Positions 8,376-18,852 are shown, counted from the stretch's first letter. The stretch is 64,000 nucleotides of DNA from Flavobacterium sp. ENC (GCF_020991415.1 NZ_JAJMOY010000001.1:372001-436000), one strand, 5' to 3'. Numbers and translations: made by a program. Notes: a model not told the origin generated them from the sequence alone.

Positions 8376-9362
8376 ATGAAAAAAGTAATTGACTATAAAG
8401 GTACATTTCAAATTTCTATTCCTCCTACCTGGAAATATTGGGTAATGGAGAAAGACGTACACAGCTTTGAAGAAAATGATAATGTAGGAGATTCAGACTG
8501 CTTTCAATTTTCTATCAGCCCCTTAATAGAAGATGAAAAGAAAAAATTAGTAGATTTATTGGGGTATCTCCCGCCGACTCAAATGGGTGACTTTGACTGT
8601 CGCAATTATAATGATACGATTAAAGATGGATATGTTAGTAAATCCTGGTCTACAATCTATGGTACAGACCATATTTATTTTACCTATACCTACTCGACAA
8701 ATCCTGAAGATGGATTCGATGAAGGCTTATTATCTGAGAAATTGAAAGTGGTGTATAGTTCCATTGCGTCAATTTATCTAATTGAGGACAGCGAACGCGA
8801 AAGGATACTGACGTCTTATCGATTTGAAATGTTTTTACAAGGTATTGGGGCAACAGACTTATTGATCCGCAAAGCTATCGAAAACAAAGCTTTCTTTGAA
8901 GCAACCTGTCTTTTTGGTAATCAAATTGATTCATTGTTGCGCATTGGAATTATTCTAAAAAAGCAAATCCTGAATAGTAATGACCTAATTGAACGAGAAT
9001 GGATATATCAAGGATCCAACGATAAGAAAAAATCTGAAAAAGACATTTATAAAACAGCATTGTCCCTCGAAGTTATTACAGACACGGTTTATAAATTGTT
9101 GTTTAATTTATATGAAGATCGTAACCGTGTTATTCATAGGTCTATTATAAGTGAAATAACACTTGCAGAAGTAGAACAGATAGCGTACCAATATTATTTT
9201 TTAAGAGAGGATATCAAAGTAACTATTGACGATATAGAAACAGAACAGTTAAGATTGAATGTTGGGATGACTATCACCTATGAAGAGGATATGGGGAATA
9301 AATCTCATCACTTAAAAGATGTATTAGCCAAAATAGGTACCTTGAGTTATTTTTTAGAGTAG
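8376..9362 (+). CDS. Two-domain protein with C-terminal HEPN-like RNase motif
   Basis: A 328-residue protein. The first 135 residues are beta-rich (KGTFQISIPPTWKYWV, then HIYFTYTYST) and unassigned. The rest is helical and contains YEDRNRVIHRSI at about residues 246-257. The R-N-R-V-I-H stretch fits the R-x4-6-H active-site signature of HEPN ribonucleases, and it lies at the N-terminal end of a helix as expected. HEPN proteins commonly cut tRNA or mRNA in abortive-infection and toxin systems. No obvious nucleotidyltransferase antitoxin is adjacent; the next gene, 200 nt downstream, is the giant exonuclease-helicase. The motif is seen; the RNase function is inference. A non-enzymatic helical sensor is possible. 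Confidence 0.55.
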   Translation: MKKVIDYKGTFQISIPPTWKYWVMEKDVHSFEENDNVGDSDCFQFSISPLIEDEKKKLVDLLGYLPPTQMGDFDCRNYNDTIKDGYVSKSWSTIYGTDHIYFTYTYSTNPEDGFDEGLLSEKLKVVYSSIASIYLIEDSERERILTSYRFEMFLQGIGATDLLIRKAIENKAFFEATCLFGNQIDSLLRIGIILKKQILNSNDLIEREWIYQGSNDKKKSEKDIYKTALSLEVITDTVYKLLFNLYEDRNRVIHRSIISEITLAEVEQIAYQYYFLREDIKVTIDDIETEQLRLNVGMTITYEEDMGNKSHHLKDVLAKIGTLSYFLE

Positions 9363-9563
9363 AAAAAATGCCAGCATCAAAATGGAAATTTATTAAATAT
9401 TATCGCAATATTTTATATTAAATCGCGTCAGATTAAATTTATTGAAAGACACTGTAATAAACTAAGAAATTACGCTAAATTAGCTTACTATCATGCTCGC
9501 TATTAAATATTTGTGAACTTTATAGCCAGATAGATAAACAAAACCATAATCTTGTTGAGCTTA

Positions 9564-12500
9564 ATGCTAATAGATGAACAAAATAATACCCGTTTAATTA
9601 CATTCATTGACACCGAAATTGAACCAAACAAAGGTAAAATACTTGATATAGGTGCAATTAAACAAAACGGCAGTCAATTCCATAAAGCATCTTTAGGGGA
9701 TTTTGTCCAGTTCCTCAAAGGCGACGATTATGTGTGCGGGCATAACATTTTAAATCACGATATAAAATATATAGGTAAGGCAATTTATGATGTTGGTATT
9801 AACTCTCAAAACATAATTGATACTCTATACCTATCCCCCTTACTATTCCCCACAAAGCCCTACCATGCATTATTGAAGGATGACAAACTTCAGACGGAAG
9901 ACACAAACAACCCGTTAAACGATTCTATCAAGGCACGAGATTTATTCTATAGTGAGGTTGCCGCTTTTTGGCAAGCGGATGAACCCCTTAAAGAAATCTT
10001 TTACCTTCTTTTAAATTCCACAAAGGAGTTTGGTGCATTTTTTAAGTTTGTAAATTACAGGAGTATCAACCCTAATACAGAAGCTCTGGTTAGATTAAAG
10101 TTCCGTAACGAAATTTGTGAATATGTAGATCTAACCAAAATGATAGCTGAACATCCTATTGAATTGGCCTATTGCCTGGCATTGATTAATTCATTTATAA
10201 CCCATAAAACGGTTCACTCCATTACACCTCCATGGGTTCTAAAGAACTTCCCTGAGGTAGAGCGCATAATGCTATGGTTACGAAGTAAACCTTGTATAAC
10301 CGGTTGTAATTACTGTAATAATGCCCTTGACATCTACAAAGGATTAAAAAGATTCTTTGGTTTCGATTCATACCGGACTTATGATGGTGAACCGCTTCAG
10401 GAAAAAGCTGTAAAGGCAGCTGTGAATAACAAGTCGGTACTGGCTGTTTTTCCAACAGGTGGTGGAAAATCAATTACATTTCAGGTTCCGGCACTTATGA
10501 GCGCTGAAAATTCAAAAGGATTGACCATAATAATTTCTCCGCTTCAGTCACTAATGAAAGACCAGGTTGATAACCTTGAAAAGAACGGAATAACTGAAGC
10601 TGTTACTATTAACGGACTATTAGATCCGATTGAAAGAGCCAAATCGTTTGAGAGGATTGAAGATGGTTCTGCTTCTATTTTATACATTTCTCCTGAGTCG
10701 CTTCGCTCAAAGACTATCGAAAAGCTAATTTTAGGGCGGAAAGTTGTCCGTTTTGTAATTGATGAAGCACACTGTTTTTCATCATGGGGACAAGATTTCA
10801 GGGTCGACTATCTATATATTGGTGATTTTATAAAATTAATTCAGGAAAAGAAAAGCCTTGAAGATACCATACCCGTGTCCTGCTTTACTGCAACGGCAAA
10901 ACAAAAGGTAATTGAGGACATACGGGATTATTTTAGTGAAAAGTTATCGCTGGATCTTGAAGTTTTCACTTCAAAAGCGTCAAGGACTAACCTTCAGTAC
11001 AAGGTGTTTGAAAAGCAAAATGAAGAAGAAAAATATTTGACTGCGCGGGATTTAATTGAAGAGAAAAACTGTCCAACGATTATCTATGTGTCCCGAACGA
11101 GAAAGGCTTATCTGCTTGCTGAAAGGTTAGCAAATGATGGTTTTAGTGCAAAACCATACCATGGCAAAATGGATAAGCAGGAAAAGACCGAAAACCAGGA
11201 TGCCTTTTTAAATGGTGAAACGCAAATTATGGTGGCGACCTCTGCTTTTGGTATGGGGGTTGACAAGAAAGATGTGGGCTTGGTCCTTCATTACGAAATC
11301 TCAGATTCACTTGAAAACTATGTGCAGGAAGCAGGGCGTGCAGGCAGGGATGAAAATATTTCAGCTGATTGTTTTGTACTATTTAACGAAGAAGACCTAA
11401 GTAAACATTTTATTCTCCTGAACCAGACTAAGCTTTCCATTAAGGAAATCCAGCAGGTGTGGAAAGCGATAAAGGACATTACACGATTTCGTTCTAAAGT
11501 ATCCAACTCTGCATTAGAAATCGCCCGTAAGGCAGGATGGGATGACAATGTTATAGAAATAGAAACGCGTGTAACTACCGCAATTGCAGCCCTTGAAGAC
11601 GCAGGGTATTTAAAACGTGGACAGAATATGCCCAGGGTATTTGCTAACAGTATTTTATCTAAAAATGCCCAGGAAGCTATTGATAAGATAAGCACTTCCG
11701 AAAAGTTTGAAGAAAAGCAAAAAGAACAAGGCGTACGTATTATAAAAAAACTCTTTTCAAGTAAAAGCAGAAAGCAGACCAATAACGAAACTGCCGAATC
11801 AAGGGTAGATTATATTAGCGATCATTTGGGTATTGTAAAAGAAGAGGTCATTAATGTGATAAACTTGCTGCGTGAGGAGAATATTCTGGCAGATGCAAAG
11901 GATCTGACCGCATTTATAAAGAAAGTAGACAATAAAAATCGTTCACTTTCCATTGTAGAGACATACAGTAAAATTGAAAACTTTTTACTTCCGATTTTCA
12001 AAGAAGAAGAAAGTATTTTTCATTTGAAAGAATTGAACGAGGAGGCAGAAAAAAATGGTTGTGAAGGTGTAAATACCAATAGGCTGAAAACAGTAATTAA
12101 CTTTTGGTCTATTAAAAACTGGATTAAGAGGAAAAACTTAGAACATTCTAAAAATCACATTGCTGTATACTACCTTCAAAGTAAAGAGCAACTAAAAGAT
12201 AAGCTTGAAAAACGGCATGAGCTTGCAAAATTTATCGTTGAATTTTTTTATGATAAAACTATCACTGAAGCTATAAAAGATCAGGAAGATAAAGATGAGA
12301 TTTTGGTGGAGTTTTCAGTACATGAGCTAAAAGCTGCTTATGATAATAGTTTCAGCCTTTTCAAAAAAGAAATAAGCATTGATGATATTGAAGATACGTT
12401 GTTCTATCTTTCACGAATTGAGGCAATAAAGATAGAAGGTGGTTTTCTTGTCGTGTATAACCGCTTAACCATTGAGCGAACCGAACAAAATAATAAAAAG

Positions 12501-14411
12501 CAATACACTAAAGAAGATTATCAAAAGCTCAACCAGTTTTACGAAAGCAAAGTCCAGCAAATTCACATAGTAGGCGAATATGCCCAAAGAATGATTACCG
12601 ATTACAGGAATGCACTTCAGTTTGTGGAAGATTATTTCCAACTCAATTATAGTTCTTTCTTAAACAAATATTTTAAAGGTAGCAGACAAAATGAGATTAA
12701 GCGAAATATTACCCCTTCAAAATTCAGACAACTGTTTGGGGAACTGTCCCCTACACAGTTGAAAATTATTAATGATAACGAAACACAGCATATAGTTGTT
12801 GCTGCCGGTCCAGGCAGTGGAAAAACAAAGGTGTTAGTCCATAAACTGGCTTCGCTCCTGTTAATGGAGGATGTTAAGCATGAGCAGCTATTAATGCTGA
12901 CATTTTCAAGGTTGGCTGCTACCGAATTTAAAAAGCGTTTATTAAAACTGATTGGCAATGCCGCAAACTTTATTGAGATTAAGACATTTCATTCTTACTG
13001 TTTTGATCTTTTGGGTAAGGTCGGCACTTTAGAAAAATCGACAGATATTTTAAACACTACGGTTGAAAGAATTAAAAATGGCGATGTTGAGACCAGTAAA
13101 ATTACAAAGACCGTTTTAGTTATTGACGAAGCCCAGGATATGAATGCAGACGAGTTCGCTCTTATTAACGCATTAATGGAGCAGAATGAAGAAATGAGGG
13201 TTATTGCTGTGGGAGATGATGATCAAAATATTTATGAATTTAGGGGCGCGAGTTCTAAATATCTTGAACAGTTCATTTATGACAACAAGGCCATAAAACA
13301 TGAATTGGTTGAAAATTACCGTAGTAAAAGCAATCTGGTTACATTTTCAAATCAATTTGTCCGACAAATTCATCACAGGTTAAAAGAAACACCGATTATT
13401 GCTAATCAAACTGATAATGGAAAGATCAAGGTTGTTAGGCATCAAAGCAATAATCTGATTACGCCTCTTGTAACTGATATAGCTAACGCAGATCTTTCTG
13501 GAACCACGTGTGTACTCACAAAAACGAACGAGGAGGCTATCAAAGTTGCTGGACTGCTTTTAAAGAATGGCATTAAGGCAAAACTGATACAATCTAATGA
13601 CGGTTTTAGTTTGTATAATCTTGTTGAAGTCCGGTTTTTACTGGATAAAGTAGATTTGGGAGCTGATATTTACACAATCAGTGATGAGGTTTGGGACAAT
13701 GCTAAACGAGAGCTACTCAACACCTTCCGTAACAGCAATAAATTAGAAATCTGCCTGAACATCATCAAAGATTTTGAAACCACTAATCCTTACAAAAAGT
13801 ATAAATCTGATTTAGAAGTTTTGATCCGAGAATCTAAACTGGAGGATTTTTATAATGAAAATGGCGAAACAATTTTTGTGTCGACTATTCATAAAGCCAA
13901 GGGTAAAGAGTTTGACAATATATTCCTTTTACTTGAGCACTTTAATATAGCTACAGATGAAGCTAAGCGACAACTGTATGTAGCAATGACAAGAGCAAAA
14001 CGCAATCTATATGTGCATCTAAACGCAGACTATCTCAATCATTTAGCAGCGGAAAATCTTGAACAAATCGACGATTTTGAAACTTACAATACACCTGATA
14101 AAATTGCTATACATGCAACCCTGAAAGATATCTGGTTAGACTATTTCATCAACAAACAGGTTTTAGTTTCCCAACTGGTCTGTGGAGAAATATTATATAT
14201 TAAGGGTGATGAGTGCTTAAATTCAAATGGGCAATCTGTGTTGAAATTTTCAAAGCTACTCATTAAGAAAATTGAGGAAATGGAGTCAAAACATTATAAA
14301 TTGAGAAGTGCGAATGTGAATTTCATATTGTACTGGCTTAAGGAAGGAACTTCGCACGAAATCAAAATAATTTTACCTGAGCTTTATTTTGAAGCTATTG
14401 AGTATAAGTAA
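9564..14411 (+). CDS. Giant exonuclease-RecQ-UvrD triple fusion helicase
   Basis: A 1615-residue protein with three enzyme modules. (1) N-terminal DEDD exonuclease: FIDTE (residues 14-18) and CGHNILNHD (about 58-66). (2) RecQ-type SF2 helicase: Walker A FPTGGGKS near 297, DEAH with CFSSWGQDFR near 400, AFGMGVDKKDV near 563 and EAGRAGRDE near 588. (3) UvrD/Rep-type SF1 helicase: AGPGSGKT near 1082, IDEAQD near 1188, GDDDQNIYEFRGA near 1217, STIHKAKGKEFD near 1439 and VAMTRAKRNL near 1473. A Cys cluster (CITGCNYC, near 245) sits between modules 1 and 2. The ATG at 9564 is preferred to the upstream TTG at 9552. All helicase motifs look intact. Two opposing 3'-5' motors plus an exonuclease suit DNA-end processing, and the context suggests anti-phage use. 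Confidence 0.88.
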   Translation: MLIDEQNNTRLITFIDTEIEPNKGKILDIGAIKQNGSQFHKASLGDFVQFLKGDDYVCGHNILNHDIKYIGKAIYDVGINSQNIIDTLYLSPLLFPTKPYHALLKDDKLQTEDTNNPLNDSIKARDLFYSEVAAFWQADEPLKEIFYLLLNSTKEFGAFFKFVNYRSINPNTEALVRLKFRNEICEYVDLTKMIAEHPIELAYCLALINSFITHKTVHSITPPWVLKNFPEVERIMLWLRSKPCITGCNYCNNALDIYKGLKRFFGFDSYRTYDGEPLQEKAVKAAVNNKSVLAVFPTGGGKSITFQVPALMSAENSKGLTIIISPLQSLMKDQVDNLEKNGITEAVTINGLLDPIERAKSFERIEDGSASILYISPESLRSKTIEKLILGRKVVRFVIDEAHCFSSWGQDFRVDYLYIGDFIKLIQEKKSLEDTIPVSCFTATAKQKVIEDIRDYFSEKLSLDLEVFTSKASRTNLQYKVFEKQNEEEKYLTARDLIEEKNCPTIIYVSRTRKAYLLAERLANDGFSAKPYHGKMDKQEKTENQDAFLNGETQIMVATSAFGMGVDKKDVGLVLHYEISDSLENYVQEAGRAGRDENISADCFVLFNEEDLSKHFILLNQTKLSIKEIQQVWKAIKDITRFRSKVSNSALEIARKAGWDDNVIEIETRVTTAIAALEDAGYLKRGQNMPRVFANSILSKNAQEAIDKISTSEKFEEKQKEQGVRIIKKLFSSKSRKQTNNETAESRVDYISDHLGIVKEEVINVINLLREENILADAKDLTAFIKKVDNKNRSLSIVETYSKIENFLLPIFKEEESIFHLKELNEEAEKNGCEGVNTNRLKTVINFWSIKNWIKRKNLEHSKNHIAVYYLQSKEQLKDKLEKRHELAKFIVEFFYDKTITEAIKDQEDKDEILVEFSVHELKAAYDNSFSLFKKEISIDDIEDTLFYLSRIEAIKIEGGFLVVYNRLTIERTEQNNKKQYTKEDYQKLNQFYESKVQQIHIVGEYAQRMITDYRNALQFVEDYFQLNYSSFLNKYFKGSRQNEIKRNITPSKFRQLFGELSPTQLKIINDNETQHIVVAAGPGSGKTKVLVHKLASLLLMEDVKHEQLLMLTFSRLAATEFKKRLLKLIGNAANFIEIKTFHSYCFDLLGKVGTLEKSTDILNTTVERIKNGDVETSKITKTVLVIDEAQDMNADEFALINALMEQNEEMRVIAVGDDDQNIYEFRGASSKYLEQFIYDNKAIKHELVENYRSKSNLVTFSNQFVRQIHHRLKETPIIANQTDNGKIKVVRHQSNNLITPLVTDIANADLSGTTCVLTKTNEEAIKVAGLLLKNGIKAKLIQSNDGFSLYNLVEVRFLLDKVDLGADIYTISDEVWDNAKRELLNTFRNSNKLEICLNIIKDFETTNPYKKYKSDLEVLIRESKLEDFYNENGETIFVSTIHKAKGKEFDNIFLLLEHFNIATDEAKRQLYVAMTRAKRNLYVHLNADYLNHLAAENLEQIDDFETYNTPDKIAIHATLKDIWLDYFINKQVLVSQLVCGEILYIKGDECLNSNGQSVLKFSKLLIKKIEEMESKHYKLRSANVNFILYWLKEGTSHEIKIILPELYFEAIEYK

Positions 14412-14542
14412 AATATAGCACTAAGGATTAATAATGCTAGCCAAATTAAAAATGATGCCCCCCAACATCTATTTTTTTACAAATCTTCCGCAAAAAATCC
14501 AGTATTTACCTTTCCGACCTTACTTTTAAATATTATATAGTT

Positions 14543-14589
14543 ATCTCGCTCAAAAGCTTCAAATCTTCCAGCAAATGGTTTGAGTTTTG
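14543..14589. repeat. Imperfect direct repeat, copy A (pair at 18853)
   Basis: This 47-bp segment matches 18853-18899 at 42 of 47 positions in the same orientation; both begin ATCTC and end GAGTTTTG. A T-rich hairpin-like stretch follows each copy (here GCTTATT and AATAAGC at about 14609-14648). The two copies bracket the SEC-C nuclease gene. They could be recombination or attachment boundaries, or relics of one duplicated gene end. The remainder of the 14412-14783 gap shows nothing else I can support. Confidence 0.5.
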
Positions 14590-14783
14590 CAATATCTGGT
14601 GTACAACTCTAAGAGCTTATTTACTTTATTTAAAAGCGAATAAGCTTTTTTTTGTTTTAGTAAAATGCCCATTTTACCCTATTTCCAATTTCTAAACAAT
14701 TTGTAATGTAATTGAATCTTAATTGTTTTCAGTTAGCAACATCATTTTTATTGTAAATTTATGAGCTAACTAATACAATCAAA

Positions 14784-17700
14784 ATGAAGATTGGAAGAAA
14801 TGATTTATGTCCATGTGGAAGTGGTCAAAAATATAAAAAGTGTTGTATAAATTCAGATACGACATTTTCGACAGATACTTTTCAAAACTACCTCAAAACA
14901 CATGATGCTTCTGAATTATTGAAGATGATTTCTTTAATTCAGTTATTACCGATAAACCAATCCAAACTCATCAGATTGGAAAGCATTCAAGATTTAATTT
15001 GCTCAAACTTTGAAACAGGTGGTAAAGAAATAGATTATAATTCTGTAAAGCGATTAATTGGCAAAGACTATCCTGATGATTATAGAGAAGACCCTGCTGA
15101 ATCATGTGGGACGGAAAATTTTATGTTTTTCAATGGCAATAATATTGTATTTCCCGGAATAGCTAAAGATAGCACACCAATTAACCAATTACTCTTAAAT
15201 TCAATATTTGCTTGGGAAAATGATTTATCTGAAGAATTGAAACTAACAATTCGTGACGGAGCATATTTTATGCTGTTTATTCACAACATGATTGCTGAGC
15301 GGATAGGGCTTAAAAGATATCTATTTGAAGATGATTGGAGAGGTGAAATTTATTTTCCAGAAAGTAGCTTCGTTAATATTCATAAAGGTTTGTTTGAGTT
15401 TACAAGAGAAGATATTGAGGAAATTTATAAAAGACTGCATATTGAGGAAGATGTCATACAGCATTTTGTAACCACCCAACAGGAACTGATTAAAAACAAA
15501 GGGGAAGATACAGTATTAGTAAAAAAGCCCTTTTTTAAGTTTGAAGATAAATTTTATTTAGCATTGCCTTCTGCGCAAATGTACAGTCTAAACCTTTTTA
15601 TTAGAAAGCAAATAGAATCGAAAGACCAGATTGAAGTTTTAAATTCATGCTATGAAAAAATGGTTTTAAATGAGTCGCATAAATATCTCAATGTTATGTG
15701 GGAAAGTGTTGATTTGGGTGTGGAATTGAAAAACTATGAATCATTGTGGCAGATGGATGCCAACAAATATGCCTACGTTAGATTTATTTCAAAACATCAG
15801 GATGATGATATAAAAAAAAGGGCAGATTCAACTATAGCTTTAGCTAAAAAGAGGATCAATAACGAAGAAACCGAATTTCTTTCAGTAACTATATTCGCAC
15901 ATTATGAAATAGATGAAATCCATACTTATCCCATTGAGTATCTAAAAGAAACCAAGTACCAAATTGCATTTAGTTTTTTTGACTTTGAGCGCATTTACAA
16001 TCATTGGAAACCAGACGAATTAACTTTATGGAAATATGCCAAAGCTGAAGAAAGAGCAGATAAAGCTAATCTAAAAATGATGCCTATATTTTCGATATTA
16101 GCATATTTTCAATGGTATAAAAGAAATCATGACTCATTTTTTCCAACAGATGATCCAGCCCCTAACATGGTGAGTTTTGATTTTAGTACTCAAGCGAAAA
16201 TAATTGCCGAATCTGCACAAAAAAGTGATAAGCATTTTGTAATGCAAGTTGAAAATAAAATCGGAGATAATTCGGAAGTTAAACTTAGGCACCTACCAGT
16301 GATTAAAACAAAAGATTATGCGCCAATTTATACGTCTGAAGAAATATTCAACAGAAAATTACGCAAAGTTTTAGAAGTTTATTCTTTTCCGATTTGGTTT
16401 AGCTATGATGAGAGTGTTGGGATAGTAGGCAGCAATTTTATTGAATCTATGATTTATTGGCTAAATGAATTTGCCGAGACTTTGAGTCCATACTTGGCAA
16501 ATCTGGGCAATCTACCAATTGAATTTATATTGTCATTTGATGAAAGACTAAAATCTTTTCTGATATCAGGATTTGAGATTGAAAAGGGCGTAAAGATTAA
16601 TGTAAAATATGAAGCTGATACGTACTTAAGAAAAATAAAACTAAAAATACCTATTGAAATATTTTCCGCTTTACATCGAAAGGATAATTATGGGGAACAA
16701 ATTTTAATGGATACTATTTTAAAATCATTCATTGTTTTACAGCATGGTTATGGACTGAGAGAATTTAGTCAAGAAGAAAGAGAGAGATTCTTAGCTTCTC
16801 AAATGCCTCTCAACAGTAAAAAAATGCTGCTAACTTCTCATAAAGCAAATGACTTCAAAAGATATGATAGATATATTCCTAAACCAAGATATATACAAGA
16901 TGCTGATGTCTCGGTTGTGCTTGAGAGTCAAATTAAATGGATGAATCTTTCATATCAAGTTCCTGAAAAAATTAATGCTGTCGATAAAGTTCCTTTCTTA
17001 AGTGAATTGATAAATACATTGACGAATAAGTTAAAGGAATGTTTAAATAATTATAATGCAAAAGAACTTCTTGTCGATTTAATGTTAAGACATGAAGCTA
17101 TTATCCAAAGCTCTAGTAACTGGGACTTAGATTTGCCAGCGAGAATAAAATGCTTTGAAAAGTATCAAGATGTAATTAAGGAATATAGCGAAGATTACAA
17201 CAATGTGGTAAAAGCTTCACATTCTTTAAGAAGTTTAATAGAATATGTCGTAGCAGAATCTCCTGCAGGCAACAAAAAAGTAAATATTGATGATGTTGAT
17301 TTTTTATTGGCTTTAATTAATGAGATCATCTTTTATGGAACTACCAGAGATAGTATTGCGTTAGGGATAGATAATCCCGAAATGGGATTGCTTCCATCAG
17401 GGCGATTAGGGATGAATCATGATTTTCACGACACAATTTTGGCAGGTTACAAAGATTCAATAATCTTAGATGAGATTCAAGGTATTAACGAAGATTTCGA
17501 TAGTCATTTTCAAAATGATGACCAAAATTCCGAAATTGATATAGAAAAAGAAGCTTACTACGACAAAATTACAAATGTGTTTCAAACAGATTTAGGAATA
17601 GACTTTTATCAAATTGGCATGATTGCAGAGTTCATGGCAGGTTACTGCTTTTCGAAGGAAAGTTCTTGGTGGTATTGTACCGAAAATGAATTCATAGATT

Positions 17701-18476
17701 TAGTAATGTCAAATTCAAATCTTTCAAAGGCAGAAATACAAGCATTTCTATCTTTTACTCAATTAGAATCTAGAGGTAAGATAGAAAATGTGCCAGAAGG
17801 ACTTCATGCTAAAGAAACGTGGATTTGGCGATTTAACAGAAAACTATCCTACATTCGGAGACCAATAATAAGATTAAAACAAGGAGATTCTGAGGTCCTT
17901 ATATGGAGTGCAAGACACTTGATAATGGCTTCAGATAACTTAAAGGCAATATTTTATAATGGAACATTAAAGGTTGATGAAGTTAGACACCCAAATATAG
18001 CAACACTCATAAATGAGCGATTAAATATAAAATCAAAGGAATTTAGAAATAAAGTTTTAAAGTGGTTTAAAAACACCCCACTGCAAGTTATAGAAAATGA
18101 AATTAGAATCAGAAGAAGTGTTTTCCCTAATGCTGACAGAGACTATGGCGACATTGATATTTTAACTATTGATAGCAACAAAAAAATGGTTTATTTGATT
18201 GAATGCAAAAATACCAAGCAGGCTAAAGTTATGTATGATTTTCATTTTGATTCTAAAAACTATCTTGAAAAGCAATTGCCAAAGCATATTAAAAGAGGTG
18301 AATTTATATCTAATAATTTAGAGCAACTTTCTGAAAAAGTAAATATAGATTTAAAAGGATATACTGTTTCTCCAATTGTAATTTCATCATATCAATTGCC
18401 AGTGAAATATTTACATGACATAGAAATTCCAATTTATTCATTTCAAGAAATTAAACGTGAAAAACTTTTTGATTAA
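14784..18476 (+). CDS. SEC-C motif protein with C-terminal PD-(D/E)xK-like nuclease motif
   Basis: A 1230-residue protein. It opens with a textbook SEC-C zinc-binding motif, CPCGSGQKYKKCC (residues 9-21), known from the C-terminus of SecA and from many unrelated proteins. Roughly 1080 residues of mainly helical, unassigned sequence follow. Near 1122-1146 comes GDIDILTID, then YLIECKNTK, the D-x(n)-E-x-K pattern of restriction-endonuclease-like nucleases with a plausible upstream Asp and a basic follow-up. The layout suggests a large single-gene nuclease effector whose middle is a sensor or scaffold. It stands alone between non-coding gaps and is bracketed by the 47-bp repeats. I do not recognise a named defence family; the nuclease call rests on one motif. 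Confidence 0.65.
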   Translation: MKIGRNDLCPCGSGQKYKKCCINSDTTFSTDTFQNYLKTHDASELLKMISLIQLLPINQSKLIRLESIQDLICSNFETGGKEIDYNSVKRLIGKDYPDDYREDPAESCGTENFMFFNGNNIVFPGIAKDSTPINQLLLNSIFAWENDLSEELKLTIRDGAYFMLFIHNMIAERIGLKRYLFEDDWRGEIYFPESSFVNIHKGLFEFTREDIEEIYKRLHIEEDVIQHFVTTQQELIKNKGEDTVLVKKPFFKFEDKFYLALPSAQMYSLNLFIRKQIESKDQIEVLNSCYEKMVLNESHKYLNVMWESVDLGVELKNYESLWQMDANKYAYVRFISKHQDDDIKKRADSTIALAKKRINNEETEFLSVTIFAHYEIDEIHTYPIEYLKETKYQIAFSFFDFERIYNHWKPDELTLWKYAKAEERADKANLKMMPIFSILAYFQWYKRNHDSFFPTDDPAPNMVSFDFSTQAKIIAESAQKSDKHFVMQVENKIGDNSEVKLRHLPVIKTKDYAPIYTSEEIFNRKLRKVLEVYSFPIWFSYDESVGIVGSNFIESMIYWLNEFAETLSPYLANLGNLPIEFILSFDERLKSFLISGFEIEKGVKINVKYEADTYLRKIKLKIPIEIFSALHRKDNYGEQILMDTILKSFIVLQHGYGLREFSQEERERFLASQMPLNSKKMLLTSHKANDFKRYDRYIPKPRYIQDADVSVVLESQIKWMNLSYQVPEKINAVDKVPFLSELINTLTNKLKECLNNYNAKELLVDLMLRHEAIIQSSSNWDLDLPARIKCFEKYQDVIKEYSEDYNNVVKASHSLRSLIEYVVAESPAGNKKVNIDDVDFLLALINEIIFYGTTRDSIALGIDNPEMGLLPSGRLGMNHDFHDTILAGYKDSIILDEIQGINEDFDSHFQNDDQNSEIDIEKEAYYDKITNVFQTDLGIDFYQIGMIAEFMAGYCFSKESSWWYCTENEFIDLVMSNSNLSKAEIQAFLSFTQLESRGKIENVPEGLHAKETWIWRFNRKLSYIRRPIIRLKQGDSEVLIWSARHLIMASDNLKAIFYNGTLKVDEVRHPNIATLINERLNIKSKEFRNKVLKWFKNTPLQVIENEIRIRRSVFPNADRDYGDIDILTIDSNKKMVYLIECKNTKQAKVMYDFHFDSKNYLEKQLPKHIKRGEFISNNLEQLSEKVNIDLKGYTVSPIVISSYQLPVKYLHDIEIPIYSFQEIKREKLFD

Positions 18477-18506
18477 CCAAAAGACATTATATGGAAAGCA
18501 GAAAGT

Positions 18507-18804
18507 ATGAACTTCTTGGAATACAGCAATGATTTTGAACTGCAATCAAACATACTTAGTTCAATCTTTATTTCATTAGTTGGTTTTCCCTGAAGAAATT
18601 CAAGGTTTCATTTACAATTTATTCAATGATCCAACCGATACAAGAAAAATAGATTATTCTCTCATTTTTTGCTAATAAATCTTTTATATGTATGGGAGAA
18701 ATCCCATATTATTTGATTTTAAAACGAAAAATATTACACTCGATAATAATGAAATCTTACATCATCAAACATACTTTTTAGATAGACTCAAAACTAATTT
18801 ATGA
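18507..18804 (+). pseudogene. Frameshifted remnant of an unknown protein
   Basis: Three consecutive frames read like one broken gene: MNFLEYSNDFELQSNILSSI, then FPEEIQGFIYNLFNDPTD, then IFYMYGRNPILFDFKTKNI, ending at TGA 18802-18804. At least two frameshifts are needed, near 18590 and near 18670. The family is not recognised. It lies 30 nt after the SEC-C gene and before the second 47-bp repeat, so it may be a degenerate last gene of the island. Confidence 0.45.
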
Positions 18805-18852
18805 GCAATGCTTATCAATTTTAGATACCTTTAATCGGCTCTTTTCTAAAGC

